Shown: one piece after another, positions 47,703-59,538 of the stretch | How the letters are laid out: every line of letters starts with the position of its first letter | Numbering within the stretch: position 1 is the first letter of the stretch | Assembly (NCBI GenBank): GCA_027605045.1 | Contig: JAQFWX010000022.1 | Coordinates: 62,001-126,000 of the forward strand | Length of the DNA: 64,000 nt | From: Phallus indusiatus | Taxonomy: Eukaryota; Basidiomycota; Agaricomycetes; Phallales; Phallaceae | Reading direction: 5' to 3' | Program-made: the position numbers and the translations under genes | Notes under the pieces: model-generated | Database searches by the model: none | What the model was told of the DNA's origin: nothing | What the model saw: only the letters and a program-made list of their open reading frames with translations

Positions 47703-48263
47703 ATGTAGATCAAGAGTTGAGATGAGCGTATAAAGAATGTATGAGTAACGCGCTTGAACTCGGTTTTATATATGATCATGTCGCGGTGATCAAAGCCGTG
47801 CAGGAGGCTCAAGCTATGCGCGGACGCGCGGACTTTGTCATACGCTCGGATTCTGCCGGAAAATGAAAATTGAACCAGTTAACCCTATCTTGACTCTCGA
47901 CTCTCTGACTCATTCAAAGTTTTTTTCCCAACTCATTGACAATGAACTGGTTTTGGTGAATCTCCCCATCAGACACTGCATATTATAATTAACGACCTAG
48001 CTGTGTCACCAAAATCCTTAACGGTCGATTGAGGTCGATCAGGCTCATTAGGGCCGTCAGACTAGGTTTTGTCTGACGGCCCGATCAGGGCAGTGTGAAC
48101 TGAGCGAATCAAATCGATTGTTGAGTTCATGGTTGACTTCGTTTGGACTAAATTTTTGAGTATATTTATACCAACTCTGTAAGATAAGATTCGTGCGTCC
48201 GTAATTATCACAAGTAGCTGTAGTTTTGAGGTACCTATGCAAAAAATATATACCGCTAATCTT
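47703..48263. other. P450 upstream region
   Basis: TATATAAAA on the minus strand at 47772-47764 is the likely P450 TATA box. CTGACGGCCC occurs inverted around 48055-48082 (hairpin GGGCCGTCAGACTAGGTTTTGTCTGACGGCCC, given by position). No gene. Confidence 0.5.
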
Positions 48264-48368
48264 TAAACCCTAACCTCTAAAGCCCTAATCTCCAAAGCCC
48301 TAGATCCTAAAGCCCTAAGCCCTAAAGCCCTAAAGCCCTAACCTCTAAACACCCTAGTAAACCCTAAA
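48264..48368 (+). repeat. Degenerate telomere-like CCCTAA tract
   Basis: About ten spaced CCCTAA/CCCTAG units with fillers such as AAG and CCT, including AAGCCCTAAAGCCCTAA. The unit is the complement of TTAGGG, the common fungal telomere repeat, with extra bases. It sits between genes, far from either window end. Confidence 0.8.
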
Positions 48369-49271
48369 TGACACACAAAACATCAGGAAACCGGTTCCGG
48401 CGCTCGTAATTGGAGCGAAATTACACACACCTACAAAATTAGCGCTTGATACGAATGTCTATGAAGCCCACGTAATTTCACTAGAATCGTGTAATGCTCC
48501 ACAGTCAGGCCGTCGGGCAATGTAGCAAAATGTAGTTCATCGTACAATATGTAGAATTTTGTGTTCTCAAGGTGAGTACAAACCTTTAGGTATTTTCTTG
48601 TTATCCACATGGTGCTAAATCTACATCTGAGTCACGGTCCACTTCGCCATCCACCATCTATAACATTCTCGAACCATAATGGCAGCACAATCTTCGATGA
48701 CTTCACTAATGAGAGAATGAATAGTCGCGAGAGTTTGGCGGAACTTGACCAGAAGATAGGCAAGAGCAGACTTCGTGTTTCCCTATGGTTGTTCTCTTTG
48801 TCTTCGCCCACACTTCCGTCCGCACCGTCTTCGGCCCCCGTCCCCCATCGCTCCACACAGTGATGCCTGAGGTGGAGCAACTGAGCACGATGATTGGTGC
48901 GTTGCTGCTCCACAGCTCCACAAGCGCCTGCTAACGGGATTGTCTATATAAAGGTTCGTACTCTTGCTTTTCCATTTAGCTCTTTTTCCCTCTTGACTAT
49001 CACTTGGACTCGGTTCGAATTCTTTTAAGTGCCATATTATGTACAGTAGTAGCAATAACTACACGAACGTTAGTTAGAAATTGTTATAGATGTACCTTAA
49101 GTCGTACTTACTATATTCAATAAATTCGAAGTTCACAAAAATCAAATGTGTAAAGGGATACAGTGAATATAGTTAATAAAAACATTTCTACAGATTCTAC
49201 ATTGGAAGGAATAACTACAGGAGAACAACGGCGGTGACGGATAAAGGTTGCAACTACAGCGCAGAGAACGC
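48369..49271. other. Intergenic, no gene seen
   Basis: Open frames on both strands near 48.6-48.9 kb lack motifs. Confidence 0.45.
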
Positions 49272-49370
49272 ATTTCGTAGAGCTACATAGCTCTACGAAA
49301 TTGGCCGGGCCAATTACGTCGAATTATGAAGCATCGGAATGTCCTACGCGGCTACACGCGCTATGTAGCC
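49272..49370. repeat. Cluster of perfect palindromes
   Basis: ATTTCGTAGAGCTA (49272-49285) is followed after CA by its exact complement (49288-49301); AATTGGCC-G-GGCCAATT spans 49299-49315 and overlaps it; GGCTACA (49350-49356) pairs with TGTAGCC (49364-49370). GTAGC/GCTAC words recur to about 49388. Confidence 0.85.
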
Positions 49371-49864
49371 TACGTAGCGCGACGTAGCATATCACCTTTT
49401 TCCTGATGAATGCACTTACGCGAATCCTATCTTACAGAATTGGCATCACCTCCTGAGAAAGCTTTGGCGGCGGTCTGACCGAACCCTATTGACCACCGTC
49501 AGAACTCGGTCAAATTGGTTCAGGTCGTCATCCGACTCAGGCGTCGTAGGGCTCAATCGAGCGTTGGGGATTTTTGTGACACGTTCATTGAGAATGTATC
49601 GCTGACCGATACGATTTGATTTAGATGATAATGTCCCAAGAAAGTGTTGGAATCATGTGGGCAATCTCACATGACTCGTTATACTCTTCCTTTAGGTCTG
49701 ACTAACATCAGTACTAATATTAGATATCCTGCATAATGATTTCATCCTGCACAGACCATATTAGATAGTATCTAGTATTACCTGTACATACATTTTAAGT
49801 CTTCATAGACTTTCGAAGTATAAGCTGACCTCTGGCAGAAGCACATAATCATAAATAGCCATAT
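49371..49864. other. Intergenic, no gene seen
   Basis: 3' side of the reductase gene; nothing supported. Confidence 0.5.
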
Positions 49865-50754
49865 CTACTTCATCCCACCCAATTTTCTTAGGTACGTATT
49901 CCTAACGACCCGGCCGTCATACTCAACACCCTCTTGCTCTGGTAACGGTCTGCCATCTCCAGTAGCAAGTATCGTCAAAGCTTTCGCCAAAGGCATGGTC
50001 CCAATGTGTAGCGATTTGACGAAATTTCCAAGAAGAACACCCATAGAAGACGAAAAAACTCGTTTGTGTAACTTCTCCCGGTCTTGACGAAGATTCTTTC
50101 CTTGAGGGTCTATAAACCCAGGCCTGGCCGCGTAAATATTCATATGCGGTATGTTCAGAGCAAGCTCGAGAAGCTCTCTTTCTGTCTTCCCTTTGGTCTT
50201 TGCGAAAATTTGCGATGAACGCTCAGTTTGGTCAGCCTGAAATAGACAGATTAGTATAAGTGTATGGAATAGACATATTCACTTACGCCTTCTCCGGAAA
50301 CGTAAACAAAATTAAAGGATGAACTTGCCAAATTTGAGAAAGCTCGAACTGCCGCGAGGGGATAATCATATGTTATCTAATTCATTTAATTATAGAGGTG
50401 TTGAACTGAAAAGAAAGGAGGGAGCTGCTACTTTGACATATTCTCTTCGAGGACGGTTATTAATTAATAGCTATTCTATGATGAGAAGCAGATTACTCAC
50501 TCCTTAGTAACCAAAGTCTGACTTATTCCTAATGCCCAGATACAAGCAGTTGCACCTTTGAGTTGTTCCAAAACTCTCGTAGGGTATTCAGCAAAGTTCT
50601 CGTGAAGAATTACATAAACCTTTTCTTGTCCCTCTGCCTGAGCAACCGGTCTGCGCGAAAGCACGCTTATACGAGTGATTTTGGGTTCGGAAAGACAGTA
50701 TCTGAGTACAGCTGAGCCACAAGTTCCTGTTGCTCCAGTGAGAATAATATGCAT
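49865..50754 (-). CDS. NAD(P)-binding Rossmann reductase (NmrA/HTATIP2-like)
   Basis: Short-chain, epimerase-type oxidoreductase. Exons in gene order 50754-50501, 50444-50432, 50376-50287, 50236-49865 give 242 aa. The start MHIILTGATGTCGSAVLRY holds the TGATGxxG dinucleotide loop of atypical SDRs; next come SRRP (cofactor phosphate side), CIWALGISQ, KEEYVKITYDYP (active-site Tyr region), FVYVSGEG and ARPGFIDPQG. Exon 2 is a 13-nt microexon needed for the VTKEEYVKITY continuity. No signal peptide; cytosolic. It lies between the P450 and a hydrolase gene, but reaction and substrate are unknown. Confidence 0.85.
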
Positions 50755-51429
50755 CTGTTGAACTTGAGTAATGATAGCGTATAGATGAAATGAAAGAGGT
50801 GAAGATTGCGCGCCCAGCGTTGCGGTGCACGATGCCCTTTAAACTTCTCTCAAAAGCCGAGACTTTATCAATTATAACTGGCTTTCCTCGGAGGGGCGCC
50901 TTGAAATGGGATATGCCGCCGCGGCTTCAAAAACTTCAGCCCTCAATGTTACAGTGCCATTCAAGGCAGATTCACCGTATTCCTCGCCAAGGCTTATTTT
51001 ATCATGGCGACAAAATTTTTGCAGCCCAGGTTTTACACTGTTTTACACGACTTATTTTAAAACTTAACGTTCAAATTTGGCGCATGCCAATCGCTAGGAT
51101 AGTGCTAATCTCCGACGGGCGTAGACGGGCTGTCTACGCAAGCCCGAGAAAGATCCGCCGCTAGCGTAATATAACTTCCGATCCGTTGTTGAAAGATCAG
51201 TACAGCATCCTCGTAATTATTGCTTTTGAGACGAGCGACCCGCTCAAAGCTCAAAGCTCAAAGCTCTCCAAAATGTAATTCCATAGCGTCTGCCTTTTGG
51301 AGTTTTATTCGACTTGCGGCATCCCTGATAGACAATCTTCATAAATTGTTAGCGTTGAAATCTAGGATATATATAATATTATTTATCTGTCGTATAAATG
51401 TGAGTTAATTAATTAAGATATAAGCTTTT
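50755..51429. other. Intergenic, no gene seen
   Basis: A CTCAAAG heptamer is repeated three times at about 51242-51263. A 124-codon plus-strand frame here overlaps the reductase promoter and has no motif. Confidence 0.5.
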
Positions 51430-54211
51430 TCAGTGTAGCTCCGCAGATACCACAGTAATATTGGGAGGAAATAACGCTTGATCGGTGAGGCAAACAATGC
51501 CATCTACAGGTAGCTGTCCGATGTACATGAGCAAATTGAGCTGAGAGCATAAACAAAACCAAAACATACAGCTCCGGTGAAGAAATATTCCCTAACGATA
51601 GATTGGGTGCAGTCCGAATTCATGGCAATAGAAGTGTGCTATGTAAAAACATTAAACAGGCCGATTTTATAGAAATTCTAGGAAATTGCTTACTCCAAAG
51701 CCGTCCTGCTTAACTAGGCGAGCACTTGATCCGAGTAGATTGGCGATCTTTTGCGCACCGATGAATGGTGTAACAGGATCAGCCTAAGTTGGAGCGGTCA
51801 GAACTACTTCAACAGAAAACAGGACATAATCTTACTTCATTGCCTATGACAAGAATGGGAAACGCTAATTCATGATTGAAAGGTCCAGTGAACCTCTCGG
51901 AGGCACGTATAGGGAATCGATGACAGAAGGACGGAGGCTGGGTGATAGAACTATCTCAGACCATGGTACAGCCCACGTTTCATCACAAACAAAGGTACCT
52001 GATTAGCCAAAACCTCACCGACTAAACCAAATACATTGTCAAAAAAAGAAAGTACTTCTTTTGGGTACTTACAAATCGGAGAAATTTGTTGAGTCACATT
52101 AACCAAAACTTCAAAAAGCAGCTGGGTGGTGATTTCGGGCTGGTCAACGCTATCTACACAAGTAATAGCAAGTTCGCTATCGAGGACGGCTTGTTACATT
52201 CAAATCAATTATTAAGAACTGCCAAGGATGACTGACCTAATAAATGAGGCCACGGTTGGATCTATAATTGCATCGGAGCTAGGAGGTATACCTCTTTTTG
52301 AAAATGATCTTCGGAGACTTGTTGAATTCGATACGAGGGAGGAGGCTTCAGCTTCCAAAGTCGACGCAAATAGCTCTATTTCCGGAATACCGGTACTAAA
52401 CCAGAGATTTGGGAAAAACATAAGCTCCCATAAGGAATCTGCGACGGTATTTTAGAACTTATTGGTGAATACTGGAAAACTCGCGTCATACTTCTACCCT
52501 CAAAAGATGTCACATTGTTTAACCCCTGTTTAGTGAGATTATACGCAGTCTATGAAAGGGAAGGGGTATCATCAGGGTATAGCAGATGGACGGTCATACA
52601 GAATTACCCACATTAATCAAATCCTGGAACTGAAAAAATATCTCCGGACCAGTTGAACCAGCTTGCGCGATAGAACAATTAGCGGGGCCAGCTTCAGCGC
52701 AGTTCTCAGCGAAACCCAGTAACGCTGCTTCTGCATCATTCAAGGTGACTGAAGGAAATATAATGCGAGAATAAGTGAAGCAGTGTCATGATTTACATAC
52801 CAAACGCTTGCTATGGAAGCCATGATGTAAGTACACATTGGACAAAACTAAATGTTCTTACAGCGACTGTAGGTTCCGTAGCCCAACTATAAATTCTAAG
52901 CTGAGAAGCTCAACGCTTCGAGCTCAACATGTTGGCATACCGAACTACGTCAACGACTCCATCCAAAATTACTCGACCAACACGCTTTGAGATCCCAAGG
53001 CGACGGTCAGTCAGATAAACGTTTAACCAGTGAAACCACATACCTGAGGAAACACTAGAGATACGTAATTTATGATTAGTCTCACGAACCGTCAACGAAG
53101 ACATACGAACTTACGATTTACGAAATAATTCCCGATTATAGTTCCGTAACTAGTAGCCAGAGGCACATATTAAACTTTCGTTTAAATTACTTCACAAAAG
53201 AAAACGAACCTGAAACCCCAGAAGTTCAACGGACTACCAGGCTCCTCAATACAATCCCAAATAGATACCATATCTTGAACGTTCGACATCTATTCGTTTT
53301 TTCAGTATTGTCACGTGTGTATCTATACATTTCGAGATGGACCTTACCGTTCCGACATATTGCAGGAAGTCACCATTGGTCTCCAGGCACTTCTGACCGG
53401 TTTTTACGATAATATCATCTGTTTGGGGAACTTTGGAGAAAAAAGATATCAGGTCATCTTCGTTTGTAAAATTGCCAAAGGCTTCGACGCCGTTGTTGAT
53501 TATGGTATCTCCAAAGAAGTCTTGAAAAGACTCAGGAGTTGAAAAGCCACAGGTGATAAGGGGTCTGGAAAGTCATTATGAGAACTCATATAATGGTTAT
53601 AATTTGATTTTCACCTCGAGTGGTTTACTCCACGGGGATCCCAACCTTATAAACGTATTCGTCAATTCGGGTTCTTTTCAGACAGAAACAGAAATTTACT
53701 AATAATATCAAATTTCCCATCCGTGACGTTGCTGATCAGGTCTCCACCTCGTGTTATGAGAAAATCTACACCACTACTTCCCGGACCGCCTATTTAAAAG
53801 TTTTTTTACGTTCCCCAGATTAGCCGGAAATAAAAGCGTGAAATATATACCGGGATTCGTCAAAATAGACCCTTGGCGACTGGAACTTTGACTCTTGAGG
53901 CGAGCTAGTCCTAAGGTGGCAGTCCCTTTGTGGGGATCTTGATAATCCAACGGTACCTATTCAAAGAATTAGACGAAACACGTTGTCACGAAGGAAATAA
54001 TTTACATTGAATGAGGCGCAGTCGAAGCGTGCGGCGTTCGGACAAGGGCTCCAAACTATGGGGGAGATGCACTACTTTCGCATTAGGAATGTGTAAGCTC
54101 GGGAATGGAAAGCAGAAAAACAACTCTGACTTCTGGTTTTATGGGTGTCGCGATGACCTTGTGGGCGATGAGAAATCCTACAACAAAAGTTAGTTTCAAA
54201 AAGTTGAACAT
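51430..54211 (-). CDS. Secreted TAP-like alpha/beta hydrolase, copy B
   Basis: Paralogue of the gene at 36,917-39,726 with the same intron positions wherever I could compare. Starts at ATG 54211 with signal peptide MFNFLKLTFVVGFLIAHKVI and ends at TGA 51432-51430. Motifs: FDCASFNVPLDY, WDPRGVNHSR, WGFSYGTIIGNYF (nucleophile Ser, codon split by an intron), a 10-nt exon at 52810-52801, LWELMFFPNLW, SELAITCVDS, FCHRFPIRASERFTGPFNH, NEADPVTPF and DGFGHTSIAMNSDC for the Asp and His. No stop or frameshift was found in any exon. Intron 2 here uses an ordinary GT donor where copy A has GC. Probably an extracellular peptidase or esterase with a bulky hydrophobic leaving-group pocket, as known for the family. 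Confidence 0.85.
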
Positions 54212-57008
54212 GATGATGAATGAGAGACGAAAGAAATAGTTAAAGACTTGTCAAAAAAAAGACGGTTGCTTTTTTAAGCAAAACGCAGAGACTAATGGAT
54301 CAAATGGCCATCAAAAAGACGTCACGGATAGAAACCATTTGTTGTTCGTCGCAATTTGCGACTAATCATTAATGATGAATGATCACAAAGCGAATATCCA
54401 TTTTAATTCGACTCAAACGTACAAGGCATCGCCAAACTTGACATAAATTCTCTTCAGCTTGTTCCCTAGATAAAGCCGTGGTCCGCAAATGGCCGATGAT
54501 ACGACAATGCGAGCTCTTGTCCCGAAAACAAATGTCCTAAAGAGTCCAGCAGTCTAACAGGTGGTTCCTGAAGTTTCTTTTGGGTAGCGGCGCCGCCAAA
54601 GTGAAAAACGAGCAAAATTATCCCTCAACAGCACCACAACTTGTGAATCATTTCCGGATGCCTTGAGATGATCGCAGCAGATATTCATTTTTATAGGATA
54701 ACATGTCTTGAAAGTTGACGAGTAGAGCGGTGATGAAAAATCAACTCTTTGGAACGGCATGCATCCGTTTGGTTGACGAATGATTAGAGCGAGTAGCGAT
54801 TGAAGTAGAAAAAATGGCGGTACTGTGACAATGCCATGTGACATGTTTTTCGTCTGTCGATATTGTCTGCGTCTGCTTCTGTGTTTGCGCCTAATTCTAT
54901 TCTCTGACCTTGAATTACGCTTTACTCTCTTCATCAAAGACACCACCTATCCATACAAATAGTCATATCATCTTTCCAAACGGAGAATCGAACACATGTT
55001 CAATCATGGAGTCGAACATTGATTGCACATAATAGATTGGGTCAGCGGCTTAGTGATGACGAAGATGAGGCTGAGGTTAGGCCAGATAAGAGCGGTACGC
55101 CGATAAGGGTAGATGTAGTTGCGAGCGTGAAGTCGACAATGAAGACGAAAGCGGCGGTGGGATTTGACTTTTTGACTTCGAGATCGTGAAATGTGATTAG
55201 AAGAGGTTGACTTGGCCTTGGTGCGGGTAGTTCAAGATTCTTTCAGATTCTCAAACAGCCCATAACTCTCTCAGGCTTTGTTGTTGTCCCCTTCCGCCAC
55301 CAGCTGCGATCGAACACATCCTTCAATCAATGATAACTGTTACGCTAGAACGCACATAATCAATATCACTCCTGAGCTTCCTCGGAAATTCGGAATATTC
55401 AATAAAGGTCTGTACGTCAGATCAGAACTGAAAGCGGTCATGAGGAGGGCTATCAATAAGCTTTGCAAAAGATGGTCTGTGAAAAAATTGGTTTACAAAT
55501 GATGGATTGGGTAGAAGGTCGCGATCGGTTGGAGAAGGGTGTTCGCTATTTCTGTCGAAGTTAAACTCATTAGCTGAATCAGATTTATGTTAACAGGTCA
55601 TATGTGTTGTTGGGGAAAGTCCTTAGTATCATGGGTTGATTCTCTTTTTGACCTCGCATTCGAGTTCGGGTTATGTTTCTTTGACCATTAAAAGCCCCAC
55701 TTACAGTGTACGTGGTTAATATTCCCTGGTTTTGGTTTGACTATGTTGGCCATGTATGAACACACCACAGCTGCCGTGCCGCGTGAAAGTTTCCGCATGG
55801 TGAACCTGTCTCCTGTCTCGTAATCTGTCCCATCATGCCTCGTTTAACTCCCTGTAGCTCCTCACCGTTTTTTACGGGACAGAAATTTCATGTTCAAGCT
55901 AAAGTTTTCTTTCAAATCTCCCGATCCTTGCGGTATTGCCGTGCTATGTTTAGAGTCAGTTACGAGTTTGCAAAGTATTCTAATAGATTGCTGATTATCT
56001 GCGATTATCAGTTGGCTCGGGCCGCAGTAACTAAGCGACATGTTGCCATCTCCGTTGCTATATGGCTATGTTTAGCTTTCGGACAAAGGGCTTCGCAGGA
56101 CCTCTACGGACGTAAACTTGAAGGGCGGAGTGACGAAATTTCTCTACGGCTCCTTTCGTGGTATCCGATCGTCTGAATTCTCCCAGCCCACCGACGGTAA
56201 TCTTACGCCGGACGCCGCCGTGCAAAGTCAGCGTACAACAATCCTTACATGAACCCTTTATAAACTTGTGCCGTCATCCATGATATTTCGCTTCTATTCT
56301 TCCTGGTAAACTGAAGTCCTCATATATGGAATTTTGTGAGTTGTAAGCAGTACCGTGAATGTTAAGCATCTCAACTACAAATCTTAGCCAGGGCTGAAAT
56401 GTTGACGCACCTTGTAATACCAACTTGTGCCTTATCGTCATTTCCGCATGTATTTTGGAGATTAGTTAACCCGCCAGCATATCTCGATATTTGGAAACAT
56501 GTGGTGAGAAGCAAACCACCAACCACATGATGAGTTTTTTATAGAAAAAGATTCCACGGCGCTCGCCGTTGCTCATCGAGCATAGTCCAAGAAAGGCAGA
56601 TCGATTCACTACAGAATTTTTATTCTGAGTGGAAAATTATGACAGAAAGTTGCTGAGACGACATAATTCTCTGGACTGACGTTTAGTATCTAATCAAGGT
56701 ATCTAATTTCTCAGTGTATATCAATCCGGGGACCTAAATTACTTAACGCTTAAGGTACAGAATCTAGATCTTCATTCAACCCTGCATAAAAAAAACGAAA
56801 ACAGCCGTGATCAGCCACGAAGTGCGTAAGGAACAATCAGCTCATGGATTCGGAATTGTTCGTATCTCAATTTTCAGCGCCTGAGTGATACTACAGACTA
56901 TTTAATGACATGGTCCGTCGGCAGGTTTACTCTTCACCTCTATTCCCTTCTAGCGATTTGAAAGGCAGTGTCTATAGTTCTTTCTATTGTCATTTTATTG
57001 TCAAACCT
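54212..57008. other. Gene-poor interval of 2.8 kb
   Basis: An open stretch from about 55009 to 55189 (+) reads like an orphan exon (RLGQRLSDDEDEAEVRP...DFLTSRS) ending in TGA, without a start or recognisable partner. Frames at 54554-54946 (-), 55278-55502 and 55835-56176 (+) have no motif. No repeats seen. Confidence 0.45.
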
Positions 57009-57218
57009 ATGAAGTTCTTCTCTTTCGTCGCTATCCTCACTGCCACTTTATTGGCTGGAGTGGCTTCCGCTGCTCCTCTCGAACTTTCAGATCCCGTCAC
57101 TAGTACGCCAGACGCAGGGCATGTCACTTTCAATATTTCACCTGTAATATTTTCTGATTTTGTCGTTAGATCTGGCTGTAAAGATGTTGGAGGATGTGTA
57201 GGCATTCTAGTAGTATAA
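57009..57218 (+). CDS. Small secreted protein (69 aa)
   Basis: Single open frame beginning MKFFSFVAILTATLLAGVAS, a textbook signal peptide with likely cleavage at ASA-AP. The mature part is about 48 residues, acidic at first (LELSDPVTSTPDAG), with two Cys in the last third (SGCKDVGGCVG) and a hydrophobic end ILVV. The frame is open upstream to 56910, but 57009 gives the signal peptide directly at the N-terminus. I do not recognise a family; size and layout resemble small secreted proteins of mushrooms. No CaaX box, so not a mating pheromone. Confidence 0.6.
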   Translation: MKFFSFVAILTATLLAGVASAAPLELSDPVTSTPDAGHVTFNISPVIFSDFVVRSGCKDVGGCVGILVV

Positions 57219-58216
57219 AACAAACGCCAGTGGTTGTCCGGTAGGTTTGGACGATTTTGTTTTCGCTATGGAATGGTTTATGAAGTTTTATAGTTTATCC
57301 CTTTATTTTCTTTGGCTATACATTTGATCACTATGTTTATGGTTATTCTTGACTATTATAGTGTATAGTGATTATTGCTATTGGAATTACATAATTTTAA
57401 TTTTGGAGATTCGATATAGCCCCGTATGGATGTTTAATATATCAATGTATATCCGTATAAAAGTAATTCAAGTTGATTTCGGTTATGTTTAGCGTAGCGA
57501 GTAACCAACAACTTGAAAACAGTCAAACTATCGTCTTGTAGAGTCGTATTTGGCTAGTTCGGTAATTATATTGGGACCTATTACGTAGACAGGTGTTGAG
57601 AAAACCTGCATGATTGCTTATGAAAAGCCAACTTGAGACAAGACGTGCTATAGCAGATATTGGCCAAATTTGAAGTTAATTTGAAGGTGAAAGATATATG
57701 AAAGCTGGGTTTGGATAATGACTTCTCTCCATACGACCTGATATGACTAAATAGAGCGAAAACTTCATGTAGGAAGTACTACATTCCTAATCCAAAGGCT
57801 TTATATCTCATAAGCGTTTCCGCTTTAATGGGTCATAAAAAGTTGGCCGCGAAGCCAGTTACACGTGTACGGACGCCTCACATTTAGGAGCCTCGCGACT
57901 CTTCCCAAGCCCATCTATATCTTGTTTTTGGTTTCAAGAAACCTTCTCTAATATGCAAAGATACTTCACATTTAGATCATGTCCCTAGCCTGTTGGCACT
58001 GTCTACGCTTTTGATGTGTACGATTTCACCTACTGGCCCGATTTTATGAAATTGCTAGGTTCGCATCCTCAATCAGAGGAAAAAAGAAATATTCGGGAAT
58101 TTGAACCGACGGGAAGTTTTCAGGATACTGGTGGAACATTCTCGAGACGGACGGTACGGTGGAGACTTGGGATGAAAAGGTGGAAAGACGGGGAAATATT
58201 GTTTCGGCATTCGCCG
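57219..58216. other. Intergenic, no gene seen
   Basis: AT-rich; heat-shock-like GAACATTCTCGAG at 58134-58146 belongs to the HSP20 promoter. Confidence 0.5.
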
Positions 58217-58260
58217 GAATTTTCTAGATGATTATGATAGGGCCAGAAATTTGTATAAAA
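58134..58260 (+). promoter_or_regulatory. HSP20 copy 2 promoter: heat-shock elements and TATA box
   Basis: GAACATTCTCGAG (58134-58146) and GGAATTTTCTAGA (58216-58228) are GAA/TTC triplets of HSF sites. TATAAAA at 58254-58260 lies about 75 nt before the ATG. The second element is nearly identical to that of HSP20 copy 1. Confidence 0.78.
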
Positions 58261-58333
58261 AGGCCGAGATTGTTGCTAAACGACAATACGAAAAGCTGAA
58301 AAAACCACTAAACAATTCTCTAGATCTTCAAAT

Positions 58334-58901
58334 AATGTCTCTCTTATTCTATAACGATCAATTTTTCGACGAATTCGATAAACTCTTCAACCAAGCTTTC
58401 GACGCTCGTATTGGGAACGATGCCGCCTCCAACAATGGTTCAAATCCAAGACAGAATGCTGTCTTTAGACCGATGTAAGCTTTTTTCTTCATGCGAAACA
58501 AATATACGTTCTGACGTTGGCGATATAGAATGGACATTCATGAGTCCAAAGAACATAATGAATTAACGGCTACTTTCGAATTACCTGGGATAAAGAAAGA
58601 AGATGTGTCTATTGACATACAATCAAATCGTCTTACCATCTCAGGGCATAACAGTATGTCCAAAGACCTCGAGAAAGACGGCTATAATGTTCGTGAAAGA
58701 CGTTATGGTAGTTTTTCCCGGACAATACCACTTCCTCAAGGAATAAAGGTATGTTCGTGTCTTGCGTTAGTCTTGACTCCATCACTAAAATATGCAACGT
58801 AGCCTGAAGACATTAAAGCGACTATGGCTGACGGTGTTCTTACGATCAAACTCCCGCGAAATGCGCCTGAACAGGCTCCAAAGAAAATAACTATTATTTA
58901 G
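58334..58901 (+). CDS. Small heat-shock protein HSP20, copy 2
   Basis: Chaperone paralogous to the gene at 3,410-3,986. Exons 58334-58474, 58529-58748, 58803-58901. N-terminus MSLLFYNDQFFDEFDKLFN; crystallin domain with MDIHESKEHNELTATFELPG, IKKEDVSIDI, LTISGHNSMSKDLEKDGY, RERRYGSFSRTIPLP and MADGVLTIKLPR; end PKKITII. Exons 2 and 3 have the same lengths as copy 1 (220 and 99 nt). The N-terminal linker differs (NNGSNPRQNAVFRP). Frame intact; heat-inducible by promoter inspection. Confidence 0.93.
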
Positions 58902-59538
58902 CTTTCGAAGTGCTTATACCTAATAAGTAGATATGTATTAGTTAAATATACCTAAGTTGTTTCCCAATTCTATCCTCATACTGGTACGATCAGACTTGCA
59001 TAGACCATTAACAAGATCTGCTTGGGAAATCATTTGTTTAAAATGTTATTGATTCTGATCGTGCTCTTCAAGTTTGAAGACGAGCACATCTCCACATTCG
59101 ACTCGTTAGGCGACATTATCATTATATCTTGGGTAAAAAATGATCGGAAGACATCCTTTTCAGAGTCGGACAATGCTGACCAGCTGCGTCACCACAAAAT
59201 CACCACAGGAGTTGGTTGACGTCGCGACGAGGCCTTGAAGACGAGGCAGTTGGCGCTGAGTCAGCGGGCGCTCTCTTCTCTTCAGCGGTGCTCATTCGGA
59301 GTGGTTCCAGTGTCCACTCTCACGCAACTTAAAAATATTCATTCTCTTTTAGCTGTTCGCTAGTCACTGTTCAGGCTGCATCAACAAGGTCCCAAACGCA
59401 GATGAGATGAGCTTCTTGTTCGGATTAGAAGCGAGATGATACCGTGGTACCAGTCAAAAGTTAAACAAATTTCAACAAAATGCACCAACCTCAGGCTTGT
59501 CTTCATACCTCGACCTTCACTTAACATACTTGGGCTAC
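58902..59538. other. Intergenic, promoter of the MFS gene
   Basis: No gene seen; one 65-codon frame without motif. Confidence 0.5.

Noticed and set aside
57009..57218. Mating pheromone precursor
   Set aside because: It has a signal peptide and ends ILVV without a CaaX prenylation motif.
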